Positions 12,601 to 21,870 are shown, counted from the first letter of the stretch. The stretch is DNA of 64,000 nt from Branchiostoma floridae (GCF_000003815.2 NC_049991.1:2105969-2169968); one strand, 5' to 3'. Program-made: numbers and translations. The notes: generated by a model from the letters alone, not told the origin.

Positions 12601-15600
12601 CTGCACTTTCAGAAGTGACCACTATCGGGCCCCAGAAAATACTTTGCGGATACCGGGCTATTTTGGAGCAGGGCCGGATCAATGTTCTTTTAATCGCAAT
12701 TAAAATCAACTCCACGACAAAAGAAAAGCTGTGAAAGGATAGACATGTATACATTGTACCAAGGAGTTTTCTTCACGTTGTACCATGAGTATTAATCATT
12801 TTGTGGGAAGAAATAATGGCCAACGTGAGGAATTTGTGCAAAGGATATTGGGAAACTACGGAGAGATCTGGCGGGCGACACACGTCTCCCGTGCGGGTTC
12901 GGCAGAAAAAGTCTTTGGAACCAGGCCTCGAGTTGAAATCAACGCGGTGTCCCGATTGCCCGGGGCCACTTATAATTCAGGCCGGGACCACTAGAAAACG
13001 ACTTTGTGACATTTTTGGGACCGTAGAAAAATAACCTACACCAGAATGTCAACTCGTCAAACGTTTTTCTAGCGCGCTACTCAGCGGCTTTCAATCCCCC
13101 ACCCCCTCCCCCCAATTTGATCTGTGACAGCCCGCGTGGGAACCCGTTCCTTTTCGTTCCTTTTCGCACTTTCGGTAATTTCCTTTTCGTTCCTTTTCGT
13201 TCCTATCCAATCTTTTCGTTCCTTTTCGTTCCTTTTCGCATTTTCGGTACTTTCCTTTTCGTTCCTTTTCGCACTGTCGGTACTTTCCTTTTCGTTCCTT
13301 TTCGTTCCTTTTCGCTCCTTTTCGTTCCTTTTCGTTCCTTTTCGTTCTTTTTCGCTCCTTTTCGTTCCTTTTCGCTCCTTTTCGTTCCTTTTCGTTCCTT
13401 TTCGCTCCTTTTCGTTCCTTTTCGCACTTTCGGTACACCGGTCAATACACGTCGTGATCAACCCGTGAAAACTCCCACAGGTACCCCCCCCCCCTTTTTT
13501 CCGGCAGTCCACCAGGACAACTTTGTAGATTCGGAGCCCAACCTGGGCTACACCCCCTGCAAGTACTCGGTCCGTAGAAATATGCCTTATTCTATTTGTT
13601 TTTCTTATACTACGTGTGATGTTCCTACTGGTACTTGTTTCACCCACTTACGGTCCGTCTATAGCTTGCTTGCACTCCACAGCGTTCCCCATGCATATCG
13701 CGTCGTCCTTTTCCGAGACAAAGACGAAGGGATCCTCTTTGATGGTCACGATGTTGAAATGCCTTGCCGTGGGAAGGGGGGTGAGCAGGTTGCCTTGATT
13801 TGTAATAATCTCATTCAGAGACCTCTCCAGTGTGATCGTGCCATTGTACCAGCTCCCGACCTGTATTAAAAAGACAGCTTTGTACAATGAATATATCAAA
13901 CTGATTTTCAACTTTATTTTTCTAAGTGGAAGCATTGCAAGTCGTTGCTCTTTAGTCCAGCAATGTTCCAAAAAATCATTAAACAACCTGTTTCATATTT
14001 TACCAAGTAATTACCCCACGACAGAAACGTTTTAGCAAAGGAATAAGATTTTTTTTATTCACAACTATAATCTATGTACAATCAACAGCCAAAGTTTCGA
14101 TGACCGTCTGTCACCTTCCTCAGGGCAATTCTGGCTGGTAATACTCCACACTGCAGCTAGGTGTCGCTGCTAACAATGCGGTCCCAAACGTTGATATCTA
14201 ATGGTTTTACAGAATGATTAAAATCATTACCGATTGAAAAAGATGACATCAAAAGATGATTGCGTTTTTGTCATAGAAAAACGCAGTCTTTATGCATCCT
14301 TGAAGGCATGATTAAATATTGGATGTCGTTCAGTTCTATTTACTTGTTAGACGAAGAATTAACGGACTTACCCTGTCAAATACTCCCCGCTTGTCAATAC
14401 TAACAATGGCAAATGACGGCTTCTCAACAAATCCGTCCTTTCCAAACTGCATCACCGCATTCTTCCTACTGAATACTTCCATAAACCTTTAAACAGAAGA
14501 GAAAGGAAACATCAAAGATAAGTATGTAGAAAAGGGAACTGACATATTGTACCGGTCTGCCAAAAAAGACAGATTTTGGCAAACTGTTAAACCCCTTAAG
14601 CTTGTCCTGTTGAGCCCTTTACACGGGATGTGCATACATGATGCCTGTATGTGTGTTCAGTATCTATACGGGTTTAGGGCATTTCTTACATCTATGCGGC
14701 ATACCGCTGCAAATTGCACTGATTGTGGAAGTAAATCTGCAGCAGCAGCACAGAACAGGTCAAGTTTTACTGATCTGATAAATTAATTCATAATCAGCTG
14801 CTGCCGCGCCGGGTGCCTGCGAAGCTGGTGTGTTACGCCGAACGGCGGTTATACCGGCTATATAGATACAGGTAATACAGGCAATTATACAACCAGCTGG
14901 GAGGGGGGGGGGGGTCAAATTGGCAAAAACATTCTCATCGGGACAAGGGTGAAAACAATACGGATAACAATCGGTGATGATAGTGTGGAGTGTTGCGTTT
15001 TATTAATTTCAACTTTGATATTTTCATTTTGGCTATTCATTTTATTACATAGAGTCCAGCAATGTACCACAAAATTAATGTCCTAACTGAAGAAAGTAGT
15101 GGTCTACAATAATTGAATTAGGAAAATGGTGTGAGATGGTAGATATAGGATGCCGATGTCAATAAATAATTACAAGGCTAGGAGAATCAATACTTAAGCC
15201 AAATGTACTTCTGTTTTTGGTGAAAATGAGCCAACCAGTCGACCGTAAAGGCGCATACACGTTTTGGGGCAATTTTCAATTAAAGGGTTGAGAAAAATGA
15301 TAAAGATAAATCGACAACACTGTTCTATTTATGATCCCTTTAAATTTGATCTACCATATAATGAGAACAGCATATCCAGATTAGATATTAATTGATTATC
15401 AATATTTAAAAAAATAACGCTCTATATGGACAGCTTCATCATCGAATTGACCGTACGGTAGAATTAGACCATTAAGGCTTCAATTTGACTTAAGAAGATG
15501 ACTTGACTTGATTGATTTTATTGACTGGTTTCGCAGCGACAAATTGCGGAGTTGACCTCTGACAGTGAAGCTGTATATCAAGTTTATGTGTAAGAATCAC

Positions 15601-18600
15601 AAAATTTTGCATTTCACTGTAATCATATTTATCATACGCCCTAAAATTTGAAAAGGATCGACACTATAATTTTGTTGCGTTGCCAAAAACTAAAATGAAA
15701 TGTCAGAATCAAATCGGTAAATGTAGAGAGCACTTGTAAATATTATTTCCAACTATCTATGACAGTTAAAACAATGAGATAACAATTCTACTATCAGCAT
15801 TAAAAAACACAAGACATAGAGAAGTGTGTGAACTAGCTGCCTAAAAAAAGAAGTCAAACCTAAAAAAATATTCTGGTGAATATTCTAGAATGCGGCATAC
15901 CACATGAAATACACTTAATGTCATTGTATTTATCATTGTCCTATATCTGTAATTAGCCTTCAGGTATGTATTTCCAATAAACTTCTCATTAGCATTTCTC
16001 TGTTTTTAATAATCCCTGACACAATTCATACCTGTCAAATGCGTTCTCGGAACGCAAACTTCTCAAAGAGGCCAGGTCCCTGCACTCATTGGTTCCGTTA
16101 ACGTGTGGAGAAGCAACCCGGTTGTTTTGTTGCAAGTACACCGACAATCCTTCGCGGAGAACCGCCAAAGCATCCTGTAGCGCATGTTCTATCGTATACT
16201 GAGCCTCGCGGAAGTGTAGCAAGATTAGTCCCAACGGATACTCCTCCGGCGCTTGAGGAAATTTGACAACACCAGCCGAAATGGACTGAAAACCTATCCA
16301 CACGTGGTTGTCCTCCAAGATTCCAATGGACTCCGCCATATTGAATACCCATGATGCATCAGTAGTGGAGCAGAAAAGAATGACAGCCTTGGCTTTGATC
16401 ATACGTAATCTCTGACGTACCCTCCTTGTGGAAAAACGGTTAGCGTTGGCAGCGTCAAATGTTATGGTGGAATCTAACTTCCACTTGTCGGATCGCTCCA
16501 TGTACGTCTGCACATAGGAAGTGAACTCTGCGTGACCCGGAAGTTCAGTTTTCAAAATGGCGAACTCGTGCCACCCCTGGGAGTCGAGGAGATCGAAGAG
16601 GGCGCGAGTTTGATCTTTTAGTGACGCGCTGATCTGTAACAAGGTTGTGTCTTGTGCCTAGAGTAAAGACAACAGGGTTCACTACACGCACAACGTGACA
16701 TTTTCTCATAATTACTTGTACACAACAGGGACATGAACGCAAGAAATACAGTAAATGCCATTTCAGTCTAAAGTAAATGTCATGAATATTTCTATGCCGA
16801 ATACACAATTTTGTGTCAAACGTGCATGCTGTAATCTGGTCACCCAAATTAGACAAGAAAGAGGGAAGAGAAACTTTTACATTTATCTTGAAAACAATTA
16901 GGCTATGTCGATTTGATTGTACGGATAACATCATATGGGTTCACCAAACTTGGTGCGAAAGTGTGGGAAAATGGCAGGAAAAAGTTGCTTTCATTGTGAA
17001 TTCTAATTAAGTGGTCAGGAATGTTGAACAGATGACTAAACACACAGAGTAGGTAACATTATACGCAACAATAGGTATAGGTTTTTTTTCATTTTTGTTC
17101 TTTTGAATCTTCTTCCCTGCCTTTGGAATTGTCTCGTTGTCAATTGTGTCTTAGCTTGTGATATTAAGTAATACCTGTGAATAAATAAATCCATTGGTGG
17201 AAAAAAAGTTCCATTGCCGATCCAAATGTCAACATCAACGTCTAAAATTTATTAGCCTAAAATTCATTACTGTCTGCCAACGGCTGATTTTGGCCTGACT
17301 AGTGGTATAAGGATGCTAGAAGATTGGTTTAAACAGGCTAGGCTTCTCATGTCCTATCAAATTGATTGGGTAGGTCTATCATTTGATAAAACCAACTAAC
17401 TCTCTGCGTACCCACAAAATTGCACACTTGCGCTCTTTTTGGGGAAATGTGACCGCTTGAAACGCATTTGATGATTACTGGAGGCAGTTTTTACGTCATG
17501 GTTTTGACCTAAAGTAGTCCAGCTAGCAATTACTAAAATGTATCTTGACAGAAAGTGTATATCTTTGACCTGCATCATTTTCGTCGGCGTTCGAGTTATG
17601 ATTGGCACTTACGTACTATCTAAAGTCTTCAGAATAATTGGTGCACGATGGCCTAGTGGTTAGGGTCGTTGACCCAGAACCTAGAGGTCCTGCGTTCAAA
17701 TTCTTGTCAGATCCCATTGGTGTGCTCTTGGGAAAGGCTCTTGACACCAATTTTACCACTCGACTAATGAATGGGTACCTAGCGTCCAGGGACGTCCCTT
17801 TGATAGGACGTTAAATGGAAGTTCCATGTTTGTGGAGAGCCACACCTTAAGCATGTTTTAAAAAATTACAATCGAAAAGAGTATAAGGGATCACACAGGT
17901 GTGAGTGGATGAAATAAATCTGGATATGCAGCTTGTACGTATATTACGTCATGAGGTGGTTTACCGGGGATGCAATGCAAACAAACTAACAAACGACCCA
18001 CAGTACAGGCCTAGGTAACATTTCTGTATTGGTATGTAATTCTTAGTCATCTCATTTAAAGGAGTATCATACAAATTTTAATCTTACAAATGCGAATGAA
18101 CATTATGTTATGTAGATTTATATATCGGAATGTACACTACTCAGTACGGATGACGACCTTTGTACCATGTGCCTGTAAATATCGATGTCTATATTTTATC
18201 GTCCATGCATTCAGAATTTTAAATTTTAGATGTTATGTAAGCAGGTTTTAACGATTCATTTTTAACCTCACAACGTTCTAAATTTTTAAGCAATTTCTCC
18301 AGTAACGTGCATGTACAAAGACAATCTGGGATTGATTACAACTGCGAATTTCGCTTGTAATATAAAAATTTGTACCTTTTCCTGTCATCTAAGTAAGGCC
18401 ATGTTGATTTGATTATATGGATAACATAAGAACGCATATTAAATTTCGGCTGCCCCCCCTTCCCAATGTTTATCTTACAAAGCAGCTGCCAAAATGAGCA
18501 AATGTATGGCATAGAGTGCAAAAAATACCGATTGAAAACGTATACAAAGGTCATAGAATGCCAATGTCAATTCCAAAGTTATGAAGAATCATGTAAAAGA

Positions 18601-21355
18601 GCAGAATGAATTTTTTTTTTATTCGGTAAACCATACTCTGTGTGTTTCGTCATTTGTCCAACCTCCCTAAAAACTTAAATTTGATAATTAGACAACTTAT
18701 TTGGTCAAACATTTTTTGCACGCTCGCATCAGTTTGGGGGTTTCCAGAGGACGTCGTTAAATCAGCATGGCCTAAGGTATCATAATGCCAATCAACTGCA
18801 AAATAACTCTATTATTTAAAATTGACCAATCGTTGTGGACTTAAGACCATGGCATTCAAAAGGTGATCAAACTGTAATTAACGAAAAAGCCATTATCGAT
18901 TTTATCTTTAAGCTTGAGAATTTTAATGACCAAGTCCTTAAAGCTTGTGTAAAAGTTGATCCACTGATAATGATGTACTTAAAATATCAGTACAGGGCTC
19001 GAAATACTTTTCTCTGCATACCTGCACTGGTGCAGGTAACATTGAAAATTAATTACAAATTTTACCTGCACCATTCTGAATTTACTATGTGGGAAGTATG
19101 GATCATACGAAAAGTGTTCAGGAACCATTGCTATTTTTTCTTTTACACTATGTAGGTGGTAACAGTCAATGCAGCTAATAACAATCTATATACACCGAGT
19201 ATTGTAGGGCATTTATGTATAAAATCCAGTACATGGCCAGTGCATGTGAGGTGCATGTAGACACTAGAAATACCTACACAGTTTCAATTTTACCAGCACT
19301 AACCTGCCTATGCAGGTGGTTTTTCGAGCCCTTTAGTACCATACGTATCATTGCCGTACACACGTAATGTAGAGCATCCCGTGAATAAAGCAATTCGCCG
19401 GGTAATTTAAGAGTGAAAATTGCTTTCGATCAGGTTCTGAAATAGGAACGTCGTTTTTACCCCCCATTTGAATGGTAAATTACAATCCTGGGAATATTGC
19501 AGATGGTGTCATTGCCCTCTAGATCGCAAAGCAATATCCCTACGCGTTCTTCCACTTTATGGCAAAGCCGTTTTTCACAGTCGTCTGGTCTTATGAATTA
19601 TTGAAAACGTATATGTTGAATTACAGTAATTATCTATCCACCCAAGAGGACTGGTACATTAGCCATATTGCCGTCACTAAGCTCCAGTGATCTTTCGCGA
19701 TGTGAATTTACTGATTTTGGAAAATACTGGTACAATACTGAGAATACTGATTTTTGTAAGGTTTATTAGCCAAATTGCCGTTACTAAGCTCCAGTAATCT
19801 TTCGCGATGTGAATATGCTAATTTTCGAGAATACTGGTACAATACTGAAAAAATACTGATTTTTGAGAGCATTGGTACATTAACCATATTGCCGTTACTA
19901 AGCTCCAGTGATCTTTCACGATGTGAGTTTGCTAATTCTTTTAGAATACTGGTACAATACTGAGAATACTGATTTTTTTTAGAATACTGGTACATTAGCC
20001 ATATTGCCTTTACTAAGCTCCAGTGATCTTTCACGATGTGAATTTGCTGATATTTAAGATTACTGATACAATACTGAAAATACTGATTTTTAGAGGACTG
20101 GTACATTAGCCATATTGCCGCTACTAAGCTCCAGTGATCTTTCGCCATGTGGTTTTGCTGATTTTTGAGAATACGCCAGAGATGCACAAGTGAACATGTT
20201 CGTTGCACAATTATTTAGTAGACTGTCCGCATTCGTCTATCATTTCAGTCGGGTAAGATAACGGGTAGGGTACGATTATTAAGTAATTAATCTTGTCGAC
20301 GACTTAGAGATAAATCAGCAAGATCCTTGTCTATATGGGACTATGTGTATCATTATTATCATGGGGCTGTGTATATTATCATTATTATTATTGTTGCTGT
20401 TGTTGTTGTTTTGCGTTACGCCATGCTGATTCAAATATATGGATGACATCCTCTGGGAAAGCCAAAACGGATGTAAGCAAGAAGGTTGAAAAAAACAACC
20501 TCCTTGATGCAAGTGTGCGAATAAGACAAGAGTTTGGGAAAAAAGTCTGACCCAAAAAAAGTTGCCTCCACTAGTACTATGACACGCAGAGTGAAATATG
20601 CTAAACTGTAAACTCTTCATTTTTGTTTTTCTTTTCTTCCTTCTTCTTTGACTTTGGAATTTTCCCATTTCTTTGCAATTTACGGCAAATATTTGCTCAC
20701 TCTACAGCATATAATCGTATATATTAAAGAGAACACGAATGAAACAACGCATCTGATTGGCATGAAAAGGCGGTGTGCAGTGAAAGAGATTAGTAATGAA
20801 ACAACGCACCTGATTGGCGTTGAAAGTTGGGAAGGCTATGTGCAGTCCAATCACAGGCAGGTGCAGATACCCCGCTACCATGGCAACGAACTGCCACACC
20901 CACTTATCAGTGCTTCCACCAGACAACAGCAGAGCGTCTGCATCACGTAATTTCCCACATACGGCGTCCACTATCTCTAAAGGCGTGTGTCTCTGAAGAA
21001 CAACTGACTCAGGTTGTATAGTCACCGTTCTATTGGACAAAGAGTTGATGGTATCAACTTGCTGCTGAAATGGCGTTTGATACCCGGAGCTTGTGAAAAT
21101 GCCGCCCACTTTAGCTAACCTTGGCGCCAACTTTTGTCTGTGTCCACCTTCTGTCGTTTGAACATCATTAGTCCGTGCTTTCTGTGGTGTATCTACGCCT
21201 ACGTAGGTTGGCGAGAGAAAAGACGGAGTAGAAGATGTCGTTGGAACACTGATTTTTCCGAGAGTGGACCCATTGTGAAACCCGGTCTGCCCACTGGAGA
21301 TTGTAGAGGCCATTAACAGAAGTAGCGTGGGGCGGACGGATTTGGGTTGAATCAT
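3298..21355 (-). CDS. GluN2-like NMDA-type ionotropic glutamate receptor subunit, 13 coding exons (gene span)
   Basis: The spliced frame gives 1015 residues and a stop; every junction is GT-AG with matching phase. It should be a plasma-membrane, glutamate-gated cation channel subunit that works with a GluN1-type partner. Order: signal peptide (1-24), amino-terminal domain (about 82-450), S1 (about 462-600), M1 (608-627), pore loop/M2 (652-665), M3 (about 678-699), S2 (about 716-860), M4 (864-890), C-tail (891-1015). GluN2 marks are [51 protein letters not shown] and AFIYDAAVL. Glutamate contacts are kept: S563, T565, R570, S735, T736, D778. T736 and Y777 favour GluN2 over the glycine-binding GluN1/GluN3 types. 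Oddities are G660-G661 in the pore, K694/T696 in the M3 gate motif and F536 where GluN2 has a ligand-site His. The tail is far shorter than in vertebrate GluN2. The subfamily call is by motif recognition, not phylogeny. Confidence 0.9.
4117..4552. mobile_element. hAT-like MITE with 8-bp target duplication
   Basis: Flanked by CTTGTAAC at 4109-4116 and 4553-4560. The ends are imperfect inverted repeats (TAGTGGTGCGTACC and the complement of GGTACGAAACGCCA, 10 of 14 matching). The inside holds AGGTCCGGA/TCCGGACCT blocks also seen in the MITEs at 48.5 and 59.0 kb. It lies in the last receptor intron and has no transposase. Confidence 0.75.
4758..4977. mobile_element. TTATCCG MITE, copy 1
   Basis: Terminal inverted repeats GTAACGCTAGTTCATCTTTATCCG and the complement of CGGATAAAGGTGAACAAGCGTTAC, with inner arms TAGGGATATC and GATATCCCTA. 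It sits in the last receptor intron; its right end is about 11 bp from the exon-12 donor. Same family at 7005-7225, 27190-27411 and 57637-57845. Confidence 0.8.
4990..5231 (-). CDS. Receptor exon 12: end of S2, M4 and membrane-proximal tail
   Basis: Codons 834-913. [15 protein letters not shown] corresponds to the GluN2 segment before M4, [11 protein letters not shown] to the pre-M4 turn, and residues 864-890 to the M4 helix, followed by a basic [11 protein letters not shown] stretch. The donor ACG|GTACGC is usable but not ideal, and leaves phase 0 to match exon 13. If it is not used, the frame runs 22 more codons to a stop at 4921-4923, mostly inside a MITE. Confidence 0.88.
5232..5947. other. 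Receptor intron 11
   Basis: AT-rich intron. A weak dyad (CCATGGATCAA near 5678 and TTGATCCATGG near 5771) is the only structure seen. Confidence 0.6.
5948..6135 (-). CDS. Receptor exon 11: S2 ligand-binding half, second part
   Basis: Codons 771-832. [11 protein letters not shown] carries Y777 and D778, the Asp that binds the agonist amine. [19 protein letters not shown] is the hinge strand shared by NMDA subunits. Acceptor cctgtag|G, donor AACG|GTGAGT, phase 1. Confidence 0.95.
6816..6979 (-). CDS. Receptor exon 10: S2 ligand-binding half, first part
   Basis: Codons 716-769. [18 protein letters not shown] contains S735 and T736, the GluN2-type agonist contacts; GluN1 has Val at the Thr position. 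The helix DYMNQFN follows. Acceptor atacccag|TTC, donor CATCG|GTAATA, phase 2. Confidence 0.95.
7005..7225. mobile_element. TTATCCG MITE, copy 2
   Basis: Left end CTAGTTCACCTTTAGCCACGG and GGTAACCTATATACG, inner TAGGGATATC, right end TATATAGGTTACCCC. More decayed than copy 1. It lies in receptor intron 9, 26 bp upstream of the exon 10 start on the transcribed strand. Confidence 0.7.
7602..7807 (-). CDS. Receptor exon 9: pore loop (M2) and M3 gate
   Basis: Codons 648-715. [15 protein letters not shown] is the re-entrant pore loop; the GluN2 Asn-Asn pair is Gly-Gly here (G660-G661; codons GGC GGG). NPKGTTSK precedes M3, which ends in SYTAKLTAF (690-698) instead of [17 protein letters not shown] starts S2. 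The acceptor (gtttacag|TG) lies directly at the edge of a 37-bp tandem repeat. Donor AAG|GTAAAA, phase 0. Confidence 0.95.
7810..8095. repeat. 37-bp tandem repeat abutting the exon-9 acceptor
   Basis: About eight units of TAAACTTGTACTCTGTGGTAGAAGACCTAAACATCTG, four almost identical in the middle. On the transcribed strand each unit ends in GAGTACAAGTTTACAG, the same bases that form the exon-9 splice acceptor. Confidence 0.9.
8096..9452. other. Rest of receptor intron 8
   Basis: AT-rich, with an A-run near 8740 and a short doubled segment (CAATGGATGTAAAAA) at 8701-8740. The GC-richer part (8900-9300) carries dispersed-repeat phrases (CCACCTACCAAATATCATCA). No gene seen. Confidence 0.5.
9453..9584 (-). 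CDS. Receptor exon 8: M1 transmembrane helix
   Basis: Codons 604-646. [20 protein letters not shown] is the M1 helix, ending in the family FEFLRP turn. A basic cytoplasmic stretch (VGRARRLF) follows. Acceptor ccttcacag|CT, donor GAGG|GTATGT, phase 1. Confidence 0.93.
9669..9765 (+). repeat. GCGGTCCCAAACG dispersed repeat, copy 1
   Basis: Contains TTTGGGACCGCATCTG, GCAGCGACGCCTAGC and GCCCTGAGGAA. It is the same family as 14075-14195, 25560-25700, 44637-44725 and 50360-50480, here in the opposite orientation. It is followed at once by the GC-rich dispersed repeat. Confidence 0.65.
9768..10040. repeat. GC-rich dispersed repeat, copy 2
   Basis: Shares GGTCCCATTTGG, GGCTATTTTGGGGG, GACAAATAGACGCCGTG, AACAAATTTGTGGCTT and GCCCGGCCGGGGCTAC with the copy at 2480-2770. 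It lies in receptor intron 7. Confidence 0.7.
10250..10347 (-). CDS. Receptor exon 7: end of S1, pre-M1
   Basis: Codons 571-602. [16 protein letters not shown] and VSPSAFL are nearly invariant in GluN2 and mark the S1/pre-M1 linker. Acceptor ctcctcag|A, donor CTAG|GTACGC, phase 1. Confidence 0.95.
10348..11599. other. Receptor intron 6
   Basis: No exon seen. Two related segments about 205 bp apart (AAAGCAGTTAAGTGACTATCA near 10838 and AAAGCAGTCGAGTGGCTATCA near 11040, both followed by GTTTGAAGACTA) suggest a decayed duplication. Confidence 0.5.
11600..11727 (-). CDS. Receptor exon 6: S1 agonist-contact segment
   Basis: Codons 528-569 plus two bases. [18 protein letters not shown] leads to SLTINEE, completed by R570 from exon 7. 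S563, T565 and R570 are the residues that hold the agonist carboxylate and amino groups in the family. The loop EDGKFGK has F536 where GluN2 has a ligand-site His. Acceptor cacacag|GTG, donor AAAG|GTAACG, phase 2. Confidence 0.93.
12318..12402 (-). CDS. Receptor exon 5: S1 cysteine motif
   Basis: Small exon of 28 codons (500-527) after one base completing Pro499. It carries RCCSGFC (505-511), the GluN2-type double-cysteine motif, then [14 protein letters not shown], the first S1 helix and strand. It is hidden in translation searches because it is short. Acceptor cccttag|G, donor GAG|GTACAT, phase 0. Confidence 0.9.
13146..13436. repeat. 10-bp minisatellite (CGTTCCTTTT)n in receptor intron 4
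   Basis: About 29 units of a 10-bp repeat, with higher-order variants that insert GCACTTTCGGTA or change CGTTCC to CGCTCC. The transcribed strand is purine-rich with one C per unit. It is open in every frame and gives false Lys/Glu/Arg or Phe/Ser-rich reading frames. Confidence 0.95.
13652..13860 (-). CDS. Receptor exon 4: linker and start of S1 ligand-binding half
   Basis: Codons 430-498 plus two bases. VGSWYNGTI is the linker; [15 protein letters not shown] (463-477) is the first S1 strand shared by NMDA subunits. C485 and C492 are the first two of the conserved S1 cysteines. Acceptor taatacag|GTC, donor GACC|GTAAGT, phase 2. Confidence 0.92.
14075..14195 (-). repeat. GCGGTCCCAAACG dispersed repeat, copy 2, with hammerhead-like core
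   Basis: Minus-strand order: ACGTTTGGGACCGC, CAGCGACACCTAGCTGCAG, AATTGCC, CTGAGGA, a 6-bp stem-loop (GGTGAC...GTCATC), then GAAAC. The last three parts (14094-14123) match the CUGANGA-stem-GAAA layout of a hammerhead core. Lies in receptor intron 3. Confidence 0.6.
14372..14486 (-). CDS. Receptor exon 3: end of amino-terminal domain
   Basis: One base completes Arg391, then 38 codons (392-429) containing [14 protein letters not shown] and [10 protein letters not shown]. They match the family segment in which a Phe-Ser-Gly-Gly turn is followed by a strand naming the ligand-domain linker. Acceptor gtttaaag|G, donor AGG|GTAAGT, phase 0. Confidence 0.85.
14487..16031. other. Receptor intron 2
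   Basis: AT-rich apart from the retroelement tail at 14795-14885 and a G-run at 14903. No further exon is needed, because exons 2 and 3 join in phase. Confidence 0.6.
14795..14885 (+). mobile_element. 3' tail of a non-LTR element
   Basis: CAGCTGCTGCCGCGCCGGGTGCCTGCGAAGCTGGTGTGTTACGCCGAACGGCGGTTATACCGGCTATA is nearly identical to 62203-62267, where it directly follows a non-LTR reverse-transcriptase C-terminus. It is therefore a 5'-truncated copy. Confidence 0.7.
16032..16657 (-). CDS. Receptor exon 2: amino-terminal domain core
   Basis: Codons 183-390 plus two bases. The acceptor ctctag|GCA is chosen because it follows a pyrimidine tract and restores phase 0 after exon 1. A second AG (ttacag|ATC) lies 18 bases inside and would delete six residues in frame, so a minor variant is possible. 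[15 protein letters not shown] matches the GluN2 lobe-2 helix and strand, and [15 protein letters not shown] matches the following strand and helix. The donor is ACAG|GTATGA, phase 2. Confidence 0.9.
17638..17900 (+). mobile_element. tRNA-derived SINE, copy 1
   Basis: The A-box-like TGGCCTAGTGG and a worn B-box (GCGTTCAAATTC) lie 32-45 bp apart, followed by CTTGGGAAAGGCTCTTGACACC, ATGGGTACCTAGC, GATAGGACGTTAAATGGA and GGAGAGCCACACC. All of these blocks recur in order in the SINE at 56517-57040. Confidence 0.8.
18393..18775. mobile_element. GCCATGTTGATTTGATTATATGG TIR element, copy 1
   Basis: Left end AAGGCCATGTTGATTTGATTATATGG, right end GACGTCGTTAAATCAGCATGGCCTTA-like complement. Internal blocks GCAGCTGCCAAAATG, ATAGAATGCCAATGTCAATTC, CATACTCTGTGTGTTTC and GCACGCTCGCATCAGTTT recur in the other copies. 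Confidence 0.7.
19005..19335. mobile_element. TIR element (CAGGGCTCGAAA ends)
   Basis: CAGGGCTCGAAATACTT at the left and GGTTTTTCGAGCCCTTT at the right, with internal inverted CCTGCACTGGTGCAGGT and CCTGCCTATGCAGGTGG blocks. hAT-like ends, but I see no exact 8-bp target duplication. Confidence 0.55.
19640..20185. repeat. ~115-bp tandem repeat, five units
   Basis: Units share TGGTACATTAGCCATATTGCCG, CTAAGCTCCAGTGATCTTTC, GATGTGAATTTGCTGATTTT and ATACTGGTACAATACTGA, starting near 19655, 19765, 19870, 19988 and 20098. The open frame across them on the minus strand is a repeat artefact. Confidence 0.9.
20810..21355 (-). CDS. Receptor exon 1: signal peptide and start of amino-terminal domain
   Basis: Codons 1-182, starting at a true ATG followed by a basic then hydrophobic stretch (LLLLMAS), a plausible signal peptide. 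A Ser/Thr-rich linker (about 25-80) precedes the amino-terminal domain, which opens with [13 protein letters not shown] (28-30) and NRT (108-110) are possible N-glycosylation sites. The donor is CAG|GTGCGT, phase 0. The frame stays open past the donor for about 36 residues, but that part no longer looks like the family. Confidence 0.85.
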
Positions 21356-21744
21356 GGTGATCTGTCTTCGTGGATTCTCTCAATAAGATATCCGTCTATT
21401 CCACATCCGATGATGTACCGAGTTTTTCATAGTTTTGTCTGTACAAGAATCATTTTCAAAGTCGTACTTGGACGCCGTATCCATCAACTTGAGTTGACCT
21501 TAGGCTGCAATCGATGCTCTTGTGTGAGTGTCGCATCCTCTTCCCGAAACTAAGTTTGGAAATGGAAATGTTCGTTGCCAACTTGTTATCAAACCACGTT
21601 GCTCAAATTGACATGCTACAGTGCCATCAGATTTCCTTCAAACTTAGCCGTGCAGAATGTGTCATGAAAAGTTGTCTTCCAACAATTTTCGACCGAATCA
21701 ATCAACCTTCTTCAGTTATCTGACGCATGTGGAGTCATGTTTTT

Positions 21745-21870
21745 TCATGCAGATGTGATGTCAGCACTGGGTCAAACTTAGTCGGAAGTCGGTATCACCC
21801 CCGTCGCAGGTGTGACGTCACCAACGGGTCAAAGTTTGTCGGAAGTCGGCATCGTCCCCTCGTCCTGGTT
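21745..21870. promoter_or_regulatory. Doubled CRE-containing block upstream of the receptor gene
   Basis: Two ~57-bp copies share TGTGAYGTCA, GGGTCAAA, GTCGGAAGTCGG and ATC-CCCTCG. The second has a perfect cAMP-response element TGACGTCA (21813-21820); the first has TGATGTCA. It lies about 460 bp 5' of the receptor ATG. A regulatory role is inferred from motif and position only. Confidence 0.35.

Larger units (their letters stand above)
16658..20809. other. Receptor intron 1
   Basis: Long first coding intron. It holds a SINE (17638-17900), TIR elements (18393-18775, 19005-19335), a 115-bp tandem array and a TTA/TTG microsatellite (20380-20412). No missing exon is implied by phase or by the domain order. 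Confidence 0.6.

Noticed and set aside
13117-13869. Long open frames with Phe/Ser- or Lys/Glu-rich repeats
   Set aside because: They are translations of the 10-bp minisatellite; the 3' part overlaps receptor exon 4 in antisense.
19708-20208. 166-residue minus-strand frame with repeated peptide
   Set aside because: It is the ~115-bp tandem array read through; no start context or family.
20702-20809. Longer receptor exon 1
   Set aside because: The frame is open past 20810, but a consensus donor lies there and exon 2 continues the domain in phase. The extra residues come from a doubled GCATCTGATTGGC segment.
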